64,000 nt of DNA from Edolisoma coerulescens (lineage: Eukaryota > Chordata > Aves > Passeriformes > Campephagidae), in NCBI GenBank assembly GCA_013397115.1, contig VWZW01006824.1:248001-312000 (forward strand), written 5' to 3'. Position numbers and translations under genes: made by a program. Under the pieces are notes generated by a model. The model saw only the letters and a program-made list of their open reading frames with translations. It was not told the origin of the DNA and searched no databases. Shown in pieces: positions 26,601 through 41,600 of the stretch; the stretch's first letter is position 1, and every line of letters begins with the position of its first letter.

Positions 26601-29600
26601 GAAACCTTGAAGTAACTTGGAGCTGTTAGGAATGGCAGGTGCTAGAGACACAGAAGCTGTATTGGAGGAGATGGTTGTGTTATTAATACTGGAATATTGC
26701 CCTGGGAAAGGATTGAGTGAAAACAGGCAGAAGGGTCTTGGAGCTGTGAGCAAAGACACTGTTTTGGTTGATTCCTCCTGTGTGCAGGCTGCTTCATATA
26801 AATTAACAAATTAGATTGGAAGATACTGGCTGTTTCTTTAGGATTTTTTCCCTCCTAAATGAAATAATCTTCAAGTTCCTTAATTCTGCCCACCTGTTAA
26901 GATTCCTTGTATTTTGAGCTGGAAGCGCTTTGTAGTTGTTTATGGTACATGACTGATGCTATTTGGGATTTTGCTTTTATTCACTAGAGTTTCTTTTAAA
27001 CATAGATCTCCTCTTTCAGGTTTGGAAACCTGGAGACCTCAAGCCATGGAGAAGTGGCAAACCTGAATTCCTTGGAATCTGAGATGGTACTCAGGGTGTA
27101 AGTATGGTTTTGCACTGTGGAGCAAGCCCCAGGCAGGATTTGGTCTTGGAGGAGGATGTGGGCAGCAGAGCTGTTGTTTCTATTGAAAATTCACAGCCCT
27201 GTTTGCATGCTTAAACAAGCTCGTGGAAAGGCCAAATACCAGTTGTCTTGTAACATATCCAGTAATACAATACAGGCATCTTTACAGGGAAATTGTTTTG
27301 GAATTAAACATGAAATGAACACATCTAGGCCAACATTTTGTTGATTAAACAAACAAGAAGTGTTTGTTTCCTCTGCCTTATCTGTGGCAGTAAGTGGTTA
27401 TTACTTATGAGTGATTTTACTGTCATTACAGCAGTGCCTGCAGAGCAAAGCTGAGGGTGACTCAGGCAACGTGTGTGCACATGGATCTTTTCCATTAGTA
27501 CCCTGTGATTTACAGTGCTGCTTTTAGACTGAAATTTAAATTCTGAGGTCATCCTCATTTGCAGAAGAAATAGCGAAGCTGTTTTGAACTGCAGTTTAAA
27601 TGAGAAAAAGGTGGTTTGGCTATCCTCCTAGGGTTTTCTCTTTAGACTTTGGGTGTAAAATGTGCCTTTGGTCATCAGCATTTGTACTTTGACATCTGTG
27701 GTTTGCATGCACTGTGGCATGCGTGGTTGTATTTGATTACAGAATGAAGATGCTTGATTCTTGTCAGCATGACCGGTTTTCTGTTCCTCTTGCCCCATGG
27801 GACTTGACATAGGAGCTCAACTCTCAGTCTTTCCTGGCTGGTAAAATATTTTGCTCTCATTTTGCCATGAGAACTCCTCAAAGAACAGCTGGTAGTTAAA
27901 ACTTGGTCACAGGCACCAAGGAGGCAGCATTATGTCCCGGGTAGAAGCAGTAACAGCCAGCCAGTGGTTCTCACATTTCCATCAAGACTCAGCTCTAGGG
28001 TCTCTTCCAGCTTTGGGCAAACCATTTGACCTCCCCCTCTCTCAGTCATAAAACATGAGCTAAAGCTGTACCCTTCCTGCAGAATAGCTGAAGGATTTAT
28101 GCTGGGGGTGAGGAATTAATTTCACCAGTATAAACCATGGTGGGATTAATCCCCCAACTGCCTTTTCATGGACCCAGAGGACTTTGATGATGAGATGAAG
28201 AGAAAAGGGGTGAAAGTAATCTTGATGTTACTTGTGTCACTTGGTCTTTGGGCAAAATGCATCAATTTTTAGTTATACCTGCAGGTGAGTGTGCAAGCAA
28301 ATAACATTTAGTAGGAGAGTGTTTGTTTTGGTTGGTTGGTTTGTTTGTTTGTTTTTGGTGGAATTATTTTCCTACTGACATACATACAGTTTACCAGCCT
28401 TGTCAGTTGCTTCCTGCTGCATCAATGCTTTCTTCCCTCTTGACACATAACACCTTTGCACAGCTAGGGATGGACAAATGGATGGAGCCTGTGGTCCTGT
28501 TCCTGTGGTAGCACAGCTTCTGATGAGTTTTCTGATGGATTTTTCATTAATGTAGTTCAGAACAGCTGATTTTTGTCCTTTGGCCTTCATAAGATACCTT
28601 TTATGTGTGAATTTGATATCTTTACTCAAATCCATGTCTATAAAAAGCTCAACAATGAAGTTGTCAACAAAGTTATTTGTCAGGTATACATGTGTTAACA
28701 GATCCCATATAAATATGAATTCACTTTCCTTCCTTAAAAATTTCCATTGCTCTCAGTTGCTCTGGCTACTTGTTTCTTAGGTATGATTAATGGTATCTGG
28801 AAAGTGTTTGGCTTTGTAGTCCTGTTGGGAAACATGTACTTCTGGTAGTTCAGGTTTTCTCTTGTCTGGGATGATTCCAATATAATTGCATTTGCCCTCT
28901 TTTCTCATAGAACAGAAACATGATATAATTGTGCTCTTGGTTTTATATGACTTGGAGAAATAAGAGGAAGAAGCAGGAGAGCCTTGTTATTTCTTGCAAT
29001 TAACTCCCTATTTCTCAAAAATATCTCATGGGGAAGCCTGTGGTCTGTGGCCAGAGACCTGCATTCATCAGACTCCTGTTGTGACAGCTCAGAGGCTTTA
29101 AAAAGCCAGTTGGGCCATTAGAAGTGGGGATGCAATTTAAAGCATTTCCACTGATTTGACACAAAAAAAATGCTGCAGAAGTTAAGAACAACTGCAGAAG
29201 GAGAGTTTATGATTCCTTAAGTACCTCATGGAGCCTGAAAGAAGGAGGGGTAGCAAAAACTGAGGGTATGTGTAGAAGGAACGTTGTCCTGTGTGGTGCA
29301 CTGTAAGCCCACAGGTTACTGCTTTCTATGTTGAAATTTTCTGTCCTTTTTGCACTTGTAGTATAGAGCTGTGATGTATTTTGAGGAGAATGTCTGATGT
29401 AAATGATCTAATTTTTTTTTTTTTAATTATGTGAATATTCCACACAGTGTTTATGTAACTCAGAACTTGCATATCCAAAACTAGGGCTTGAGCACATTTG
29501 TGGCACAGCCTTGTTAGAGAGGCTTGTGGGAGCTTTAAACCTGCCCTTCTGTTCCCAGATCCTGCAGTGATTGCAGATTGCTGCAGTGATGTGTAGCTGT

Positions 29601-32600
29601 TGCTGACCCAAGATCCCTTTAGCTGTGTTCAGAACCATGCCTTCCTAGGACCCCTTCCACCAAGGGGATTTTCTCCTCTTCACTTGAACGTCATTCCTAT
29701 CATTTTTTGGGCTGATGGAGTGGTCAAAAAAATTGTGTTTTTCAACAGGGATCTGACTTAATTGCATCTAATATGTGGTTTAAACAAAGGTACTGTAGTT
29801 TTTGAAATACTTTGGATCTTAGAGTTGTGAGTAAACTCATCAAAACCATAAAAAATTTTGTAAGCTTCAAACAACCTGCCTTTTTCTTTCCCTATCAGTA
29901 CCCACCTTTTCATGTTCAGTAGCTTGCTTTCCACACTTCTCACTACTTTCAGTCTGTCAGAAAGTTCATGATCACAAGTAACAGAAGAATAAACTCCAGA
30001 AAAGGTCATATATTCCAGCTAAACATCTGAGTTAGATGGACTTCAGCCTGTGTTTCCAGAAATGTGACACTGTGTCTCTTAATTTCTGATAAGAGAGTTG
30101 AAAGGAGTAACTTATTTGACCCTCTACATCCTATAAGTAATTTTTTGTTCTTCCTGTTACCATATCAACAAGATTGCCTTGAAAACATTCTGCATGTTTT
30201 TGTGCTGAGGGGTGACAGACTTCCCTCCTCATTATAGGTTGTTGTTGTCTTTGGAGTCTTCTGTGTTCTCTGCATGGCTTTTTGCTTAGGACTTCTGTTC
30301 ACATTCAAAAAAATGTGTAACACGCCAAGGTGTGTGACAGTTTGGAATAAAACAATATGTACATTAAACACAAATTACCAGCATGATGAATAGCACTAAG
30401 ATTTAAAGAGAGGTCCATTAAATGTCTACTATAATTCAGTTATGTTCTTGGCTTTTAAATTATGTTGTATAGTTCAAACGTGTTGTTTGGTACATGTCAC
30501 CTGACAAAAAGCAAATGAGGAAAGAAAGTAAAGCAAAAAGTAGTTATTTCTCTCGCTCATGTCTGATGTGAAGGCTCTTTGCACCTTATCAGGCAGAGTC
30601 ATGGAAAACCTGAATGGGATAGTCACCACCTCAAGGTCTTCAGCACCTTTATGTATTCTGGGAAGGGGGTCAGCAAGCCAAGCAACTGATGCTGTGTGGG
30701 GCTTTCAGTCCTCCCCAGATGTCCAAGTGTACTGCCCAGGAGATAGAAACAATACTTTTGGTGATAGGACCTATCACCTGATCTCTCTTTGGAGCAGACT
30801 AGTTCCTCAGTAAACTGTTAACTCTGTTAAAAGGTTGGGTTTTCTATGCAGGGTGATCTGTGGAACAACTCATGCCGTTTTCCTCCTCTAGTGAAGGACA
30901 GTGTTAATTTTGATTTCTGGGCAGTCAGCCCTCTTCTGGCAGACAGCTGGTCCCAAAGCAGAGGCTCCATGAATTTAAAGAGGTGATATGTTAAAAGAGC
31001 AGACACTGCTTTCCCCGAAGGTTGACATTGAAGGCCAGGCTGAGGACTGGAACTGAGAAAGGAACATAAAGCCTTCACAGTCTAAAATATTGTAGCTGCT
31101 TGTACCTTCTGGGAGTCAGCGGCTCCGCAGGATCCTGAGATGTCTCTGGGTAGTGTGAGGGTCCCAAGCTGGGCCACGTCACTGGGATCCCTTGCTAACC
31201 CTGTGATACCTGGGAAGCTGAGGCAGCACATCAATGAGAGGTGCTGAGCTGGCTGCCACCAGTTTTAAAGATTTGTGTCAGTGCAGTTCCCAGAAGTGAT
31301 TCATTCCTGTCCAGACACACAAAAAGCTGTCCAGGCTTGCCTGCGATGTTTGCATTTGGGGAAGCCTAGTTTAATGTTACCTGAATCTAGTTCCTTGGAG
31401 ACCTTACTCAAAAATACAGGAGTACAAACCTGGGATTACCTTCAGGAAAGGTTTTTCAAGAGGCAGACAATGTTGCCATGTTGGTCTGTGGACTTGGACC
31501 ATGATTTTTTGTTTGTTTGCTTTCCAGACTAACATTAGTACCGCCATGGCTTTTGAATCCTTGAGTAACAGCAAAAAGTCCTTTCAAGCTGCCTCTTGGG
31601 ACTACAAGACTGTGGTTTCCTTCTGCTGTTGGGTTTGGTTTGCTGGTTTGGAGTCCATTGGTGGTGCTTTCCCTCAGATGAACGACAGGCCACAGAAATG
31701 AATCAAAATACTTGGGGCTTTTTCGCTTGTCTTGAATGTCAGCTTGTAGTTGCATCTGCTTTATTATCAAAGTGTGGAATTTATTTGTTATTAAAACTTG
31801 GAATGTGGCACAATTGAAAGCCACAGACAAAGCAACTTGAAGCTAAACTGAAACGTTGTTTCATTCCACAGCATTTGGGGGAAATAGTTCAAATACAGAG
31901 AATTAAGGAATTACTCAGTGACCACATGGCATGTCTTGCATGTTCACGTCTCCTCTTCTGCATTAAAATAGCAAATACCAAAACCTTCAGTGTAGTATCA
32001 CCTTTGAAGTTTTTCATAGTGACAGATATTCTCCCATGGCTTTTTGTGCATTCAGACCTTCCTGACCAAAACCTTGTCTTTCGGTTCCTTCTGAACCAAA
32101 CAGTCCCACTGGAAAACAATGTGCACAGTTACAGCACTGCAGACATAAAACTGGGCCTGAAACGTTGTACTTCAGGACAATAGACACCAAAGGAATGTGA
32201 GACAAATGAAGGAAAATTGGCTGGAAGCTTCTGATGCCTGGGAAATCCATGGTGGGGAGCAGTTAAGATGCACTTGGGAGAGCAACAATCATTCATTCCA
32301 GTAAAGCCAATTAAGCTAAAACAACATCAGAAACCAGTGTGGCTGCATGAGAAGCAGAGTCAAACACAGGGCAGGGGGAGAGTTATGAAAACAACCAGAA
32401 CCAAGCAGAAAAGAATAATTAGAAAGAAAAATAATGATTGGCATCTCAAGTAAAACAAGGAACAGCTAGCAGAACTCTTCCCTTAGTGGCTTCACATGCA
32501 TCCCTGGCAAAAGTCTCCCATGTGTTATTGAACAAGTTTTTTCCAAATCAGAAGGAGCTGATCATTTGCTGGAAGTCATCAGGATGGTATTTATAAACAA

Positions 32601-35600
32601 ACTGGGTGTGAGAAACCACCTTTGCTGCAGCCTTTCCTTGTGGTTTACTTACATTTTACCCCTGATTTAACAAGCAAAACTGTGAAAATGCAGGCAACTT
32701 AATTTAGGCTGTGTGAGCAAGCCTGAGAGTTACTGCCTGGACAGTGGAGGAAAGGGAATAGCCATCTGTAATGAGTATTTTCTCAATGGACTTAAGTATG
32801 CATTTGGCAAAGTACAGCTAGTTTCGTGCACATTCTTACAGAATTTCATAAGAAATCAATCATTTAACCTATTTCTGCAACTGAGGTTCCCCTTACTCTT
32901 CTTAAGTGTTGAGATTTCCTTCTCATTGTTTAGAAATAATTGTGGTGGGAAGAAAATGCTGCCTTTGCCTTTTTGGTCCAAAATTGAGGTTTAACAAGTC
33001 CGAGTGCCGAGTCCTGCACTTTGGCCACAACAACCCCCTGCAGCTCTACAGGCTGGGGACAGAGTGGCTGGACAGGGCTCAGGCAGAAAGGGACCTGGGG
33101 GTACTGGTCGACAGCCGACTGAACGTGAGCCAGCAGTGTGCCCAGGTGGCCAAGAAGGCCAATGGCACCTGGCCTGGATCAGGAATGGTGTGGCCAGCAG
33201 GACCGGGGCAGGGATTGTCCCCTTGTACTCGGCACTGGTGCGGCCACACCTCGAGTGCTGTGTCCAGTTCTGGGCCCCTCAGTTTAGGAAAGATCTTGCG
33301 ATGCTGGAACGTGTCCAGAGGAGGGCAACAAGGCTGGTGAAGGGTCTGGAACATAAGCCCGATGAGGAATGACTGATGGAGCTGGGGTTGTTTAGCCTGG
33401 AAAAAAGGAGACTCAGGGGTGACCTTATCACTCTCTACAACTACTGCTTTCAGGTAGTTTAAGTCAGGTGAGGGTCGATCTCTTCTCCCAGGCAACAGTG
33501 ACAGGACAAGAGGACACAGTCTTAAGCTGCGCCAAGGGAAGTTTAGGTTAGACGTTAGAAAAAAACTCTTCACTGAAAGAGTGATTGGGCACTGGAATCG
33601 TCTGCCCAGGGAGGTGGTAGAGACATTGTCCTTGGAGGTGTTTAAAAAAGACTGGACGTGGCACTCAGTGCCATGGTTTAGTTGATGAGGAGGAGTTAGG
33701 TCATAGGTTGAACTTGATGATCTCAAAGTTGTTTCCAACCTAGTTAATTCTGTGAAATGCTGTCTTTAATTCCTGTCAGATCCTATCAGGACTGTTGGAG
33801 TTGTCTTCCCAGTGGAGACGAGGTCATGCAGAATTCCCCTGTGGTGGGAGGGTCTCATTTCCCACCTCCGCTGTGCCCTGCTGAGCTGACAGAGCTGCTG
33901 GACTTGGAGCTGCCACAGCCCCGTCACCTTCTGTGCAGCTCATGGGCACAGCAGGGTGGGTGAGTTCTTGGTCCCAGTTTGTGAACAACAAGCTTGGATA
34001 TGCTTCTCCACCTACTTGGATAGGTTTTGGAGGCTGAAACCTTTGGAGATGGGCTCCAAGCAAAGCTGATGTGGAAATCAGAAGGCTTTCTGATAGGTGT
34101 GGAACTTGAAAGCATTGCTTAGCAGAGCCTGGAGTCTGTGGCCAGCAGCAGAGGAGTTAAGCATTGAGGGTTTTTTGTATAGGCAGGAAAGGAACAATTT
34201 ATAGCTCATAATCAACCCATGAAAAATGTAGTCTGTGATGTTTCTTTTCTGTCTGAGCTCTTGGAAGGCCAATGTTCCTATCTGGGTCTGTCGAGTACAG
34301 AGAGTTTCTTTGCAAGAGCAGCAGATGTAAAGCTACTGTAAGATATGGGTGAGTGTCCAGCCCATTTGTGGAAAGCTGCATTATTCCCTGACACTCCAGT
34401 AAAACAGCTGGGCAGCAGGAGGTCACTAGGGCACAGTGTACCTCTTCTCTCTTTCCTATTTCCCCTCTTGACTGAAATGATTTTGCTGGCAAAAATCAGT
34501 GTCTGTAACAGCTGTGAACTCTTCACCCTGCTCTGGGAGACTGTATCTGTCTTAAACTCTGTTTATTCTTCAGTTTAAGAAAATGGCCACCAACCAAGCC
34601 TCTGGAAACTGAGCTTAGTGTAGAGAGCCTGTGAACAATATTAGTACAAGAACTTGCCCTATGGAGAGGCTCCTCCTTCCAAATCATGGCTGAATTGGTA
34701 AATGGTTGTAGAAATAGAATACCTAGCCTAGCTTTTGGTGTTGGGCCCGGGAGGATGATAGTTTGTGATGTGGGTGGGAGAAAGGAGCACGGGGCAGGAG
34801 GAAATGCACTATTTGGGCACGGAGCGAAGCACAGTGTTCCTCGCCTGTGGTGGGAATGAGAGGGAAATGCTGTGGGCATAGGACAGTGGTGTTTGTGAAA
34901 GCTGGTGCTGCAGTGACAGCAGTCTGGGTATGTGAGGGGCTAGAGAGGACCACTGAAACTGGGAGGGTGGTGGGAGAACCTGGGAGCATCTACCTGTGGT
35001 GGCCTTTCCTGGCCTTGGGATGTGGAGCTGGTCTGGCACTGTTGGCTGTGCCACAGCTTGCAGTGAAACCTGAAATGCAGAACGTGTTTGCATGTTAATT
35101 TTTGATTGTAAATACTTTTCATAGCTCTGAAATTGTAATTCCAGCGTTTCTCCTGTCAGCAAGCCTAACCAAAGAATATTACCAACAGATTTCCAAAGAC
35201 TTTAATTGAAAATTCAAAGTTGCCACGTTATCAGAACAAGAAGGGAAAAAACAACAGACTTAAATGGATGTGACTTGTAAAATGAAATCTGTCTGGTATT
35301 AAAAGTTAATTGAGTTTTGAGGAAAAACCAACACAGTTCAGATGAGATACAGAGAGTGAGATAAACTCTCTTGACTGTTTTTTAACTATTGGTTTATTTT
35401 GGATGCTGCTGAGCAGCTGAGTTAACCAGAGAGTGCTGTGGTTTCCCACCTTGGAGCACGAATGTGCCAGTATTTGTACACAGCTCCAATAGAGAGTTTC
35501 CTGGGCTGGAAGAGACTTGGGATACAGGCATGGTTTTGGAGATATGGAAAGTTCAGGGCCTTTTTCTCTGGAAGTTTAGGTGTTTATTGTGCCTTTTATT

Positions 35601-38600
35601 GTGAAATAAGGAACTTAAAGTTTTAAGAAAAGTGGTTATTTTTTAGTAATTTCCTAGTTTTTCTACACCAAGTTGAAAATTGTCAACAACATTGCAAATT
35701 ATTTCTGGAAAAATATAGCTTAAATCGTCTTATTTTCTTACAAAATCAAGTTGAAATGATGAGAAATCCCTGCAAATATAGGATCTAAGGGCATTCCCAC
35801 AAGCATATATTGTGCAGTGTCTAAGTACCAAACTAATAGATGGGTGTGGATGAAAACCTACATAAACCAGGAAAAGCAAACAAACAGATCACTTCCCCCT
35901 GCTTCAGACAGGACGGAAACCACACTGAGTCATCAGCTCTGCTCTCCCCTCATCCCCCTCAGTCTGTAGAAGGATTGTCCATGGGTTGGTATCCTTTTAG
36001 CTGCATGTATCTAAGAAAGTCTGGGATAACTTCCCTGAACAAAATCCAGTGGTCCTACAACTCCTTAAGCATCCTTTTCCTGCTCCACCATCATGAGCAG
36101 GGCAACCTTTTTGCATGGTGTAATTTGACAGCCCCTCCTTGGTTTGGGCTGAAGATGAAATCAAGACTCTGCTGATACATTTTTAATCACTAAGATTAGC
36201 AGGATCACTGTGTCTCCTAGGCTCAGCTCTCTTGGCACTCCCAGGCTGACCCTGGCACGGGCAGCCTCGTGCTGCAATGAGGATTTTATCCTTCCAGATG
36301 AGGCAGTCCCTCTCACTGTGTATTCCTGTGGGGGTTAGCTTCAGGATTGTCTCCTTTTTCCTCCATGAAAGCCATTGTTTCATGAGCAGGCAGACTTTGT
36401 ACCAAGACTGCAGATAAGGAGGATCATGGCGTGGAGGGATATGCAGCTCCAGTATGGTCCTCAGACTCTGCAGCTGATGAAAGGCCCCAGAAGAAGCATT
36501 TGATTTAGCATTTTCAGTGGGAAGGAGCCATGAATACCTTGTTTCCTCCCTGCTGTTTTCCCACAACATCCCAGGGAGTGGTTATGGAGCAAACACTGAG
36601 CTTTTCCCAGTGGCCCAAGATGGAATGAAGAAATTATGTTGTGCTGTTGGTGGTGTGTGTAATGTCTGGTGGTTGTTAGACATGGCTGTGGTACAGCTCA
36701 GCACAGATACTTCAGGTAGGCTGCGAATGTCTCGTGTGTTTTTTGTTCTGTTGGATACAGGTACACTCAGTTCCATCTGGATGCAAACACTGTTCTCTCT
36801 ATTTGCTTGTAGTGAAATAGCATCAGTCTTACGGGCCTGGCTCGATCAGTGCTCGGAGGATTTCAGGGAGCCCCCTGACTACATGTGTTTGCTGAAGTTG
36901 CTGGATTATCTGAAGAACAATATGCCCAATACTGACATGGAGAGCAGGGTGCAGAAGCTCTTGAAGCAGTTTCAGAACCAAGAAGTAGAAGCTGTTGGTG
37001 AGTTACTGTTCCTTCTCTTTCTGTCCTCCCAGACTGTAAGGTGCCCCAGGGATTTACGCGCAGTACATTTCACCACCTCTCACGCTTATCAGTGATATTG
37101 TGAGGCTCACCAGTGACTTTTGTCTTGTGTTTTTGTTTTTTAAAAGGAAACTCAACCTCTGTGTGAGGCTGCAGGCTCTGTGAGGGATGAAATAGTGTTA
37201 CAGTGTGAGGTGCCTATGTCCGGCCTGGGATGGCTTGGGAAATCCAGCACTTCTCGAATATTTAGCCAAAACTTTGAGATTGCTGCAGCAGCCAAGTGGT
37301 TAATTGTCAGCACACTTCCCATGTCACTGAGTTAAAACACACAGCTGCTCTTTAGCTGGACTTCTCACTTGACACCGCCCCCCCCCCAAGAAAATCCCAA
37401 ACAAACAAAAAGCCAAATACAGAGTTGCGACAAAATACAGCTTGAGTCACAAGCTTTGTCCTGCAGCTTTTCTTCCTACTTACCATCTTGTCAAAGGAAG
37501 TGTCTGTGAGTGTTTTTTCCTATTGGAGTGGCTGGCTGCTGGTATCCAAGGACAGAGGAAAATCTTACGTTATTGGGGGTCACAGTCTGCTGGAACAATA
37601 GTGAACTGTAGTCACACAAACCTGACACATCCCTGTATCCTGGTCAGAAAGCTTCCTGTGGCAGAGCTGGGAACTGGGGAGAGCTCACGTAGGGTGTGAA
37701 TGAGAACTGGAATCAACTTCCAGCTTTGGTAGAAGGACAAGAGGGAATAATTCATGCCATAAATGATAAAGGAAATGCCAGAAAAAACCACTTCCATTCC
37801 ATAAAAGTCCTGTCTGCCAGGTGCTCTAGAAATACCATGTCAATGCATAATACTGTGAAATGCCAAATTAACTCAGTCCTGAACAGAAAAAGGAGTAATG
37901 CCCAGAGCCCAGGCCTTTATTGAGCACAGATAAGGGCACAGTATGGCTAAGATGTTCCTAGTGGTGACCTTTCCTGGGTTGGGTTCCCCCAGCTCAAACA
38001 AGGAAAACTCCTAAGATCTATATTTGGGTTCATCTGTTCTTCAGAGTGAACAGAAGTTCCCAGCAGCCCTGCTTCTTTATTTTTTTCCTCAAGTGACAGC
38101 TGAAAACGTTCTTTTTTGAGTCATAGGTGGGCCAATAGGAATGATAACATTTTCCAAGTTGTGGAAGAATAGAGGCTGGTTATTAGAGTAAAATAAGAGG
38201 AGGGCAATGAAATTAAGCTGTGGGGTCTGCAGAGAAGTGTTTTAGGATTGCCTTACTTTTATCAGAACTCCATCTTTGTACATTTTCTTTCAAAATTCCC
38301 AATACATTGTCTGCAATCGTTGTTGATACTTACTGTCCCAAAGCATTTCTGCTGCGTTCTGAATTTTGAAATTTGGGCTCTAATCCTACAGCTTGATTTG
38401 AGTAATCAAACCTCTGTTCCCTGCTGCCATCAGCCATGCCAGTAGATTAGATTGCAGTACCGGATAGGAAGATAAAAGCTGCTTCTGGCCTCTATTCTTG
38501 CAGGTTGAGCAAGCAAAGCAAGGAGAGGCAGAGGTTGCAGGGTCAGGAGGGACACGTGCTTGCTCTCAGTGCAGTCAAGAGGCAGTTGGACTTTGAGAGG

Positions 38601-41600
38601 ACTGAATAGACCAGAGGGGTCCTAAAGTGATGAGATACTTGAGTACAAGAGGATTCCAGCTTGTTGGAGAGTAGGGAAAAGACTGGTTACACGTCTATGA
38701 AGGAGAAAAAGAGGGATGAAAAAAGAAAAGGAAAATTTACACTGCACTTCAGGACCTCATTTTAAGCCTGCTGTGAGATTTTGTGTAGGGCTGCAGCTCA
38801 GTGGTGAGGATTTTTAGTTGAATTTCAAGAGCCGAAAGGAAAAGGAGGTTTTACAAAGCCAAAAGGAGTGAGATTCTTGTAGCAGTCCAGTCCAAGTCCA
38901 TTTAATTATGCAAATTGTTGCAAAACGGCCATGGAAAAGTAGTGCTAGAACAGAGGTCTCCATTTACCACACTGAGCTCTGCTAATAAATTGTGCAATTC
39001 AAATGTACAGATGGAAATCAGCCTGTAGGCATAACTTGTTACATCAAAACTGTAGCAATTTACATTGGTGATTATGTTTCATTGATTACTGAAGGAAGGA
39101 GCAATGAAGTATTTTGAAAAACAATGATTCTCTATCACATTATCTGCTGTTGTTGCTTTAATGCTCTACTTTAACTGGGTATGAAGTCTTGTATAACATT
39201 CTTTGTTTTTGTAAATGAAATCTCACCAGTAGTAAACTCAGTACTTTGGTTGTTGGTCTTTGACAAGTCCCTGGTTTTTTCTCCTTCCTTACAGAGTTAC
39301 TGTTGCCTTACAGTAAAAGGGATTAGGATTTATTTTCAGGGAGTTTCTTTTTGACTTCCTTCCCTACCATGGGAAACAACGGCATATTTCTTGGTGTTTG
39401 AATTTTTTGTTCCCCACTTTGGGGAGCCAAAAGGTGACATGGCAGCAGCTGTGGAACCGTTTCCCTTCTGCACTGGGTGAGGTCCCTCAGTGAGGACAGT
39501 TCTGCTCTCTCACCTCCTCTCTACTGCCCAGTGCAGATTTAAAAGAGCCATTCAGCAGAATTTTGTAGGTGCTCACTGTATTCCATTTCCTGGGAAAAAT
39601 TCCCTGAGAGGAAAGGTGAAGGCTGCTGGAATAAACTCTCTTCAGTATAGCCCATGTAGCCACAAAGGGTGCCAAGAAATCTGGTATCTCCTTTTATTTC
39701 TGGATAGAAGAGCATTCCTAATGCAGTATTTTGCGGGTGTAATTGCAGCCTCATGCCTTTGTAGTTTGATAATTTTTTTTCAGATTATAAATACTGAAAA
39801 GTAGATTAACAAAATTAATGCAATGTCAATAAGGAGTTTTTGTTGGGGTGGTGGTGATGTTTTTTCTTTCAGAAGAATAGGTAGCAAATGGGTCAACTCA
39901 CTTCTCTGCTAAGATTTGTTCTTTCTATTTCTTTTTATTCCACCTTTTCTTGGCCAATTTAATCTTCTGGTCATTTTTCTCACTCAAATGGCATAATGGG
40001 GCCATTACATCAGGCAGGGCCCTTGGGGTGTTCTGCTGTAATACAGTGATGCTGCAAAATAAACAAACACCTGCTTTGGTTCATTGTTTGCTGTATAAAT
40101 TTACTGAGTGTTGTTTTCCATTCTGGCCAGATGGGTTTTGTAGCACTTCCTCCAGTGATCTGGTTGATGGAGAGGAACTGGAGATCAGCAATCCAGAAGA
40201 ATTCTCCTCTTTTCAAGACCATGTTGTGGCAGAACAGCTGACATACATGGATGTGGTATGTAGAGTATTGCATATAATATAACTTTAAATAAAATAATAT
40301 ATGGGGTTTTTTTTAAACTTATATTGCTATAAGTATAGGGTTCCAGAACAGGACTGCTGCTGGGACACAGAACACAACTCTCTGGTTATCCCTGGTTATC
40401 CCAGCTGCTTCAGTTATTGGGCCTTTCCTTCTGTCATTCTGAAGGTGTGGGGATTTTTGGGTTTTTGTTGTTTGATTTTTTCAATGTGTAGCCTCTTTTG
40501 TAAAAGTTTTTACTTGACACTGAGAAATAGCATGTTTTGACTATATTGCTGTGTGGCTTAAAGATGTCTAGGTACTCTGGACTGTAATGCTCTGATTTTG
40601 CTTTGTCTGTAACAATCTCCTTCTAAATATCATTATATAAAAAAAGTTTTCTCTCGGTTATGCAGCTGATATAAAGATGTCCCTTATTTTCCCAGTATTG
40701 TTTATCTGACAGTTCTTCTAGGGCATCAAGCCTATAAAGAGTATGCCAAAGTACATTTTAAACTAAGAGAGAACCAGTACTTACCTTTAAGTACCATATT
40801 AGATTTAGATCAAATTTGTCCTCTAAACCTGTATTTCATCTTGTGGATAAAAGGGATTTAGGAGAAACTTGCTGGCTTATCCCACCTCTGTTTCACTCTA
40901 GATGCTCTTCAGAAGAGTTGTGCCCTACCACTGTTTGGGATCCATCTGGTCTCAAAGGGATAAGAAGGAAAACAAGAACCTGGCTCCAACTGTCAGAGCC
41001 ACCATCACTCAGTTCAATGCAGTCACCAAATGTGTCATCAGCACTATCCTGGGGACCAGGGAGCTCAAAATCCAGCAGAGAGCCAAAATCATTGAGAAGT
41101 GGATTCATATTGCACATGTAAAGCATTTATTCTATTTAATGTTTTTTGGGTGGGTGCCTTGGAGTGAAGGAGTTGGGAGGGGAGAAAGGGGTTGTACACA
41201 TTGGTCTCAGGCCATCTTAGCTCTAATTCTTTCTATTTTTAACTGACTTTTTGTGATACCAAATGAATATTGCCTTTCCTCTCCTCGGTTCTTCCCCACC
41301 ATGGAAATGGGGTTGATACTTGGCCATGCCAAAGCTTTAGAGAAGTCCAGAGGGCTGGTATCAGTAGCTCTTCCCATGTCCACTGATGGAATCACTCCAT
41401 TGTGGGAGGCCACTGGACTGGGCAGGCAGGACTTCAGCAGCACGTGGAATCACCTCCCTGTCGTCCGTGTGCCTCAGCAGAGCTTCCAAGAGGGTCTTGT
41501 AGCAGCTTCCATGTTTCTTAATCTTTGCATGAAGGGGGTTTTTCCATGCCTGCTTTACATAACTCTGGTTTGCTAATTTCCTAGGTTTTAATATTTTACT

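Noticed and set aside
33079..33738. 219-codon minus-strand frame
   Set aside because: It is the antisense of the CR1 fragment at 32986-33757 and has no independent support.
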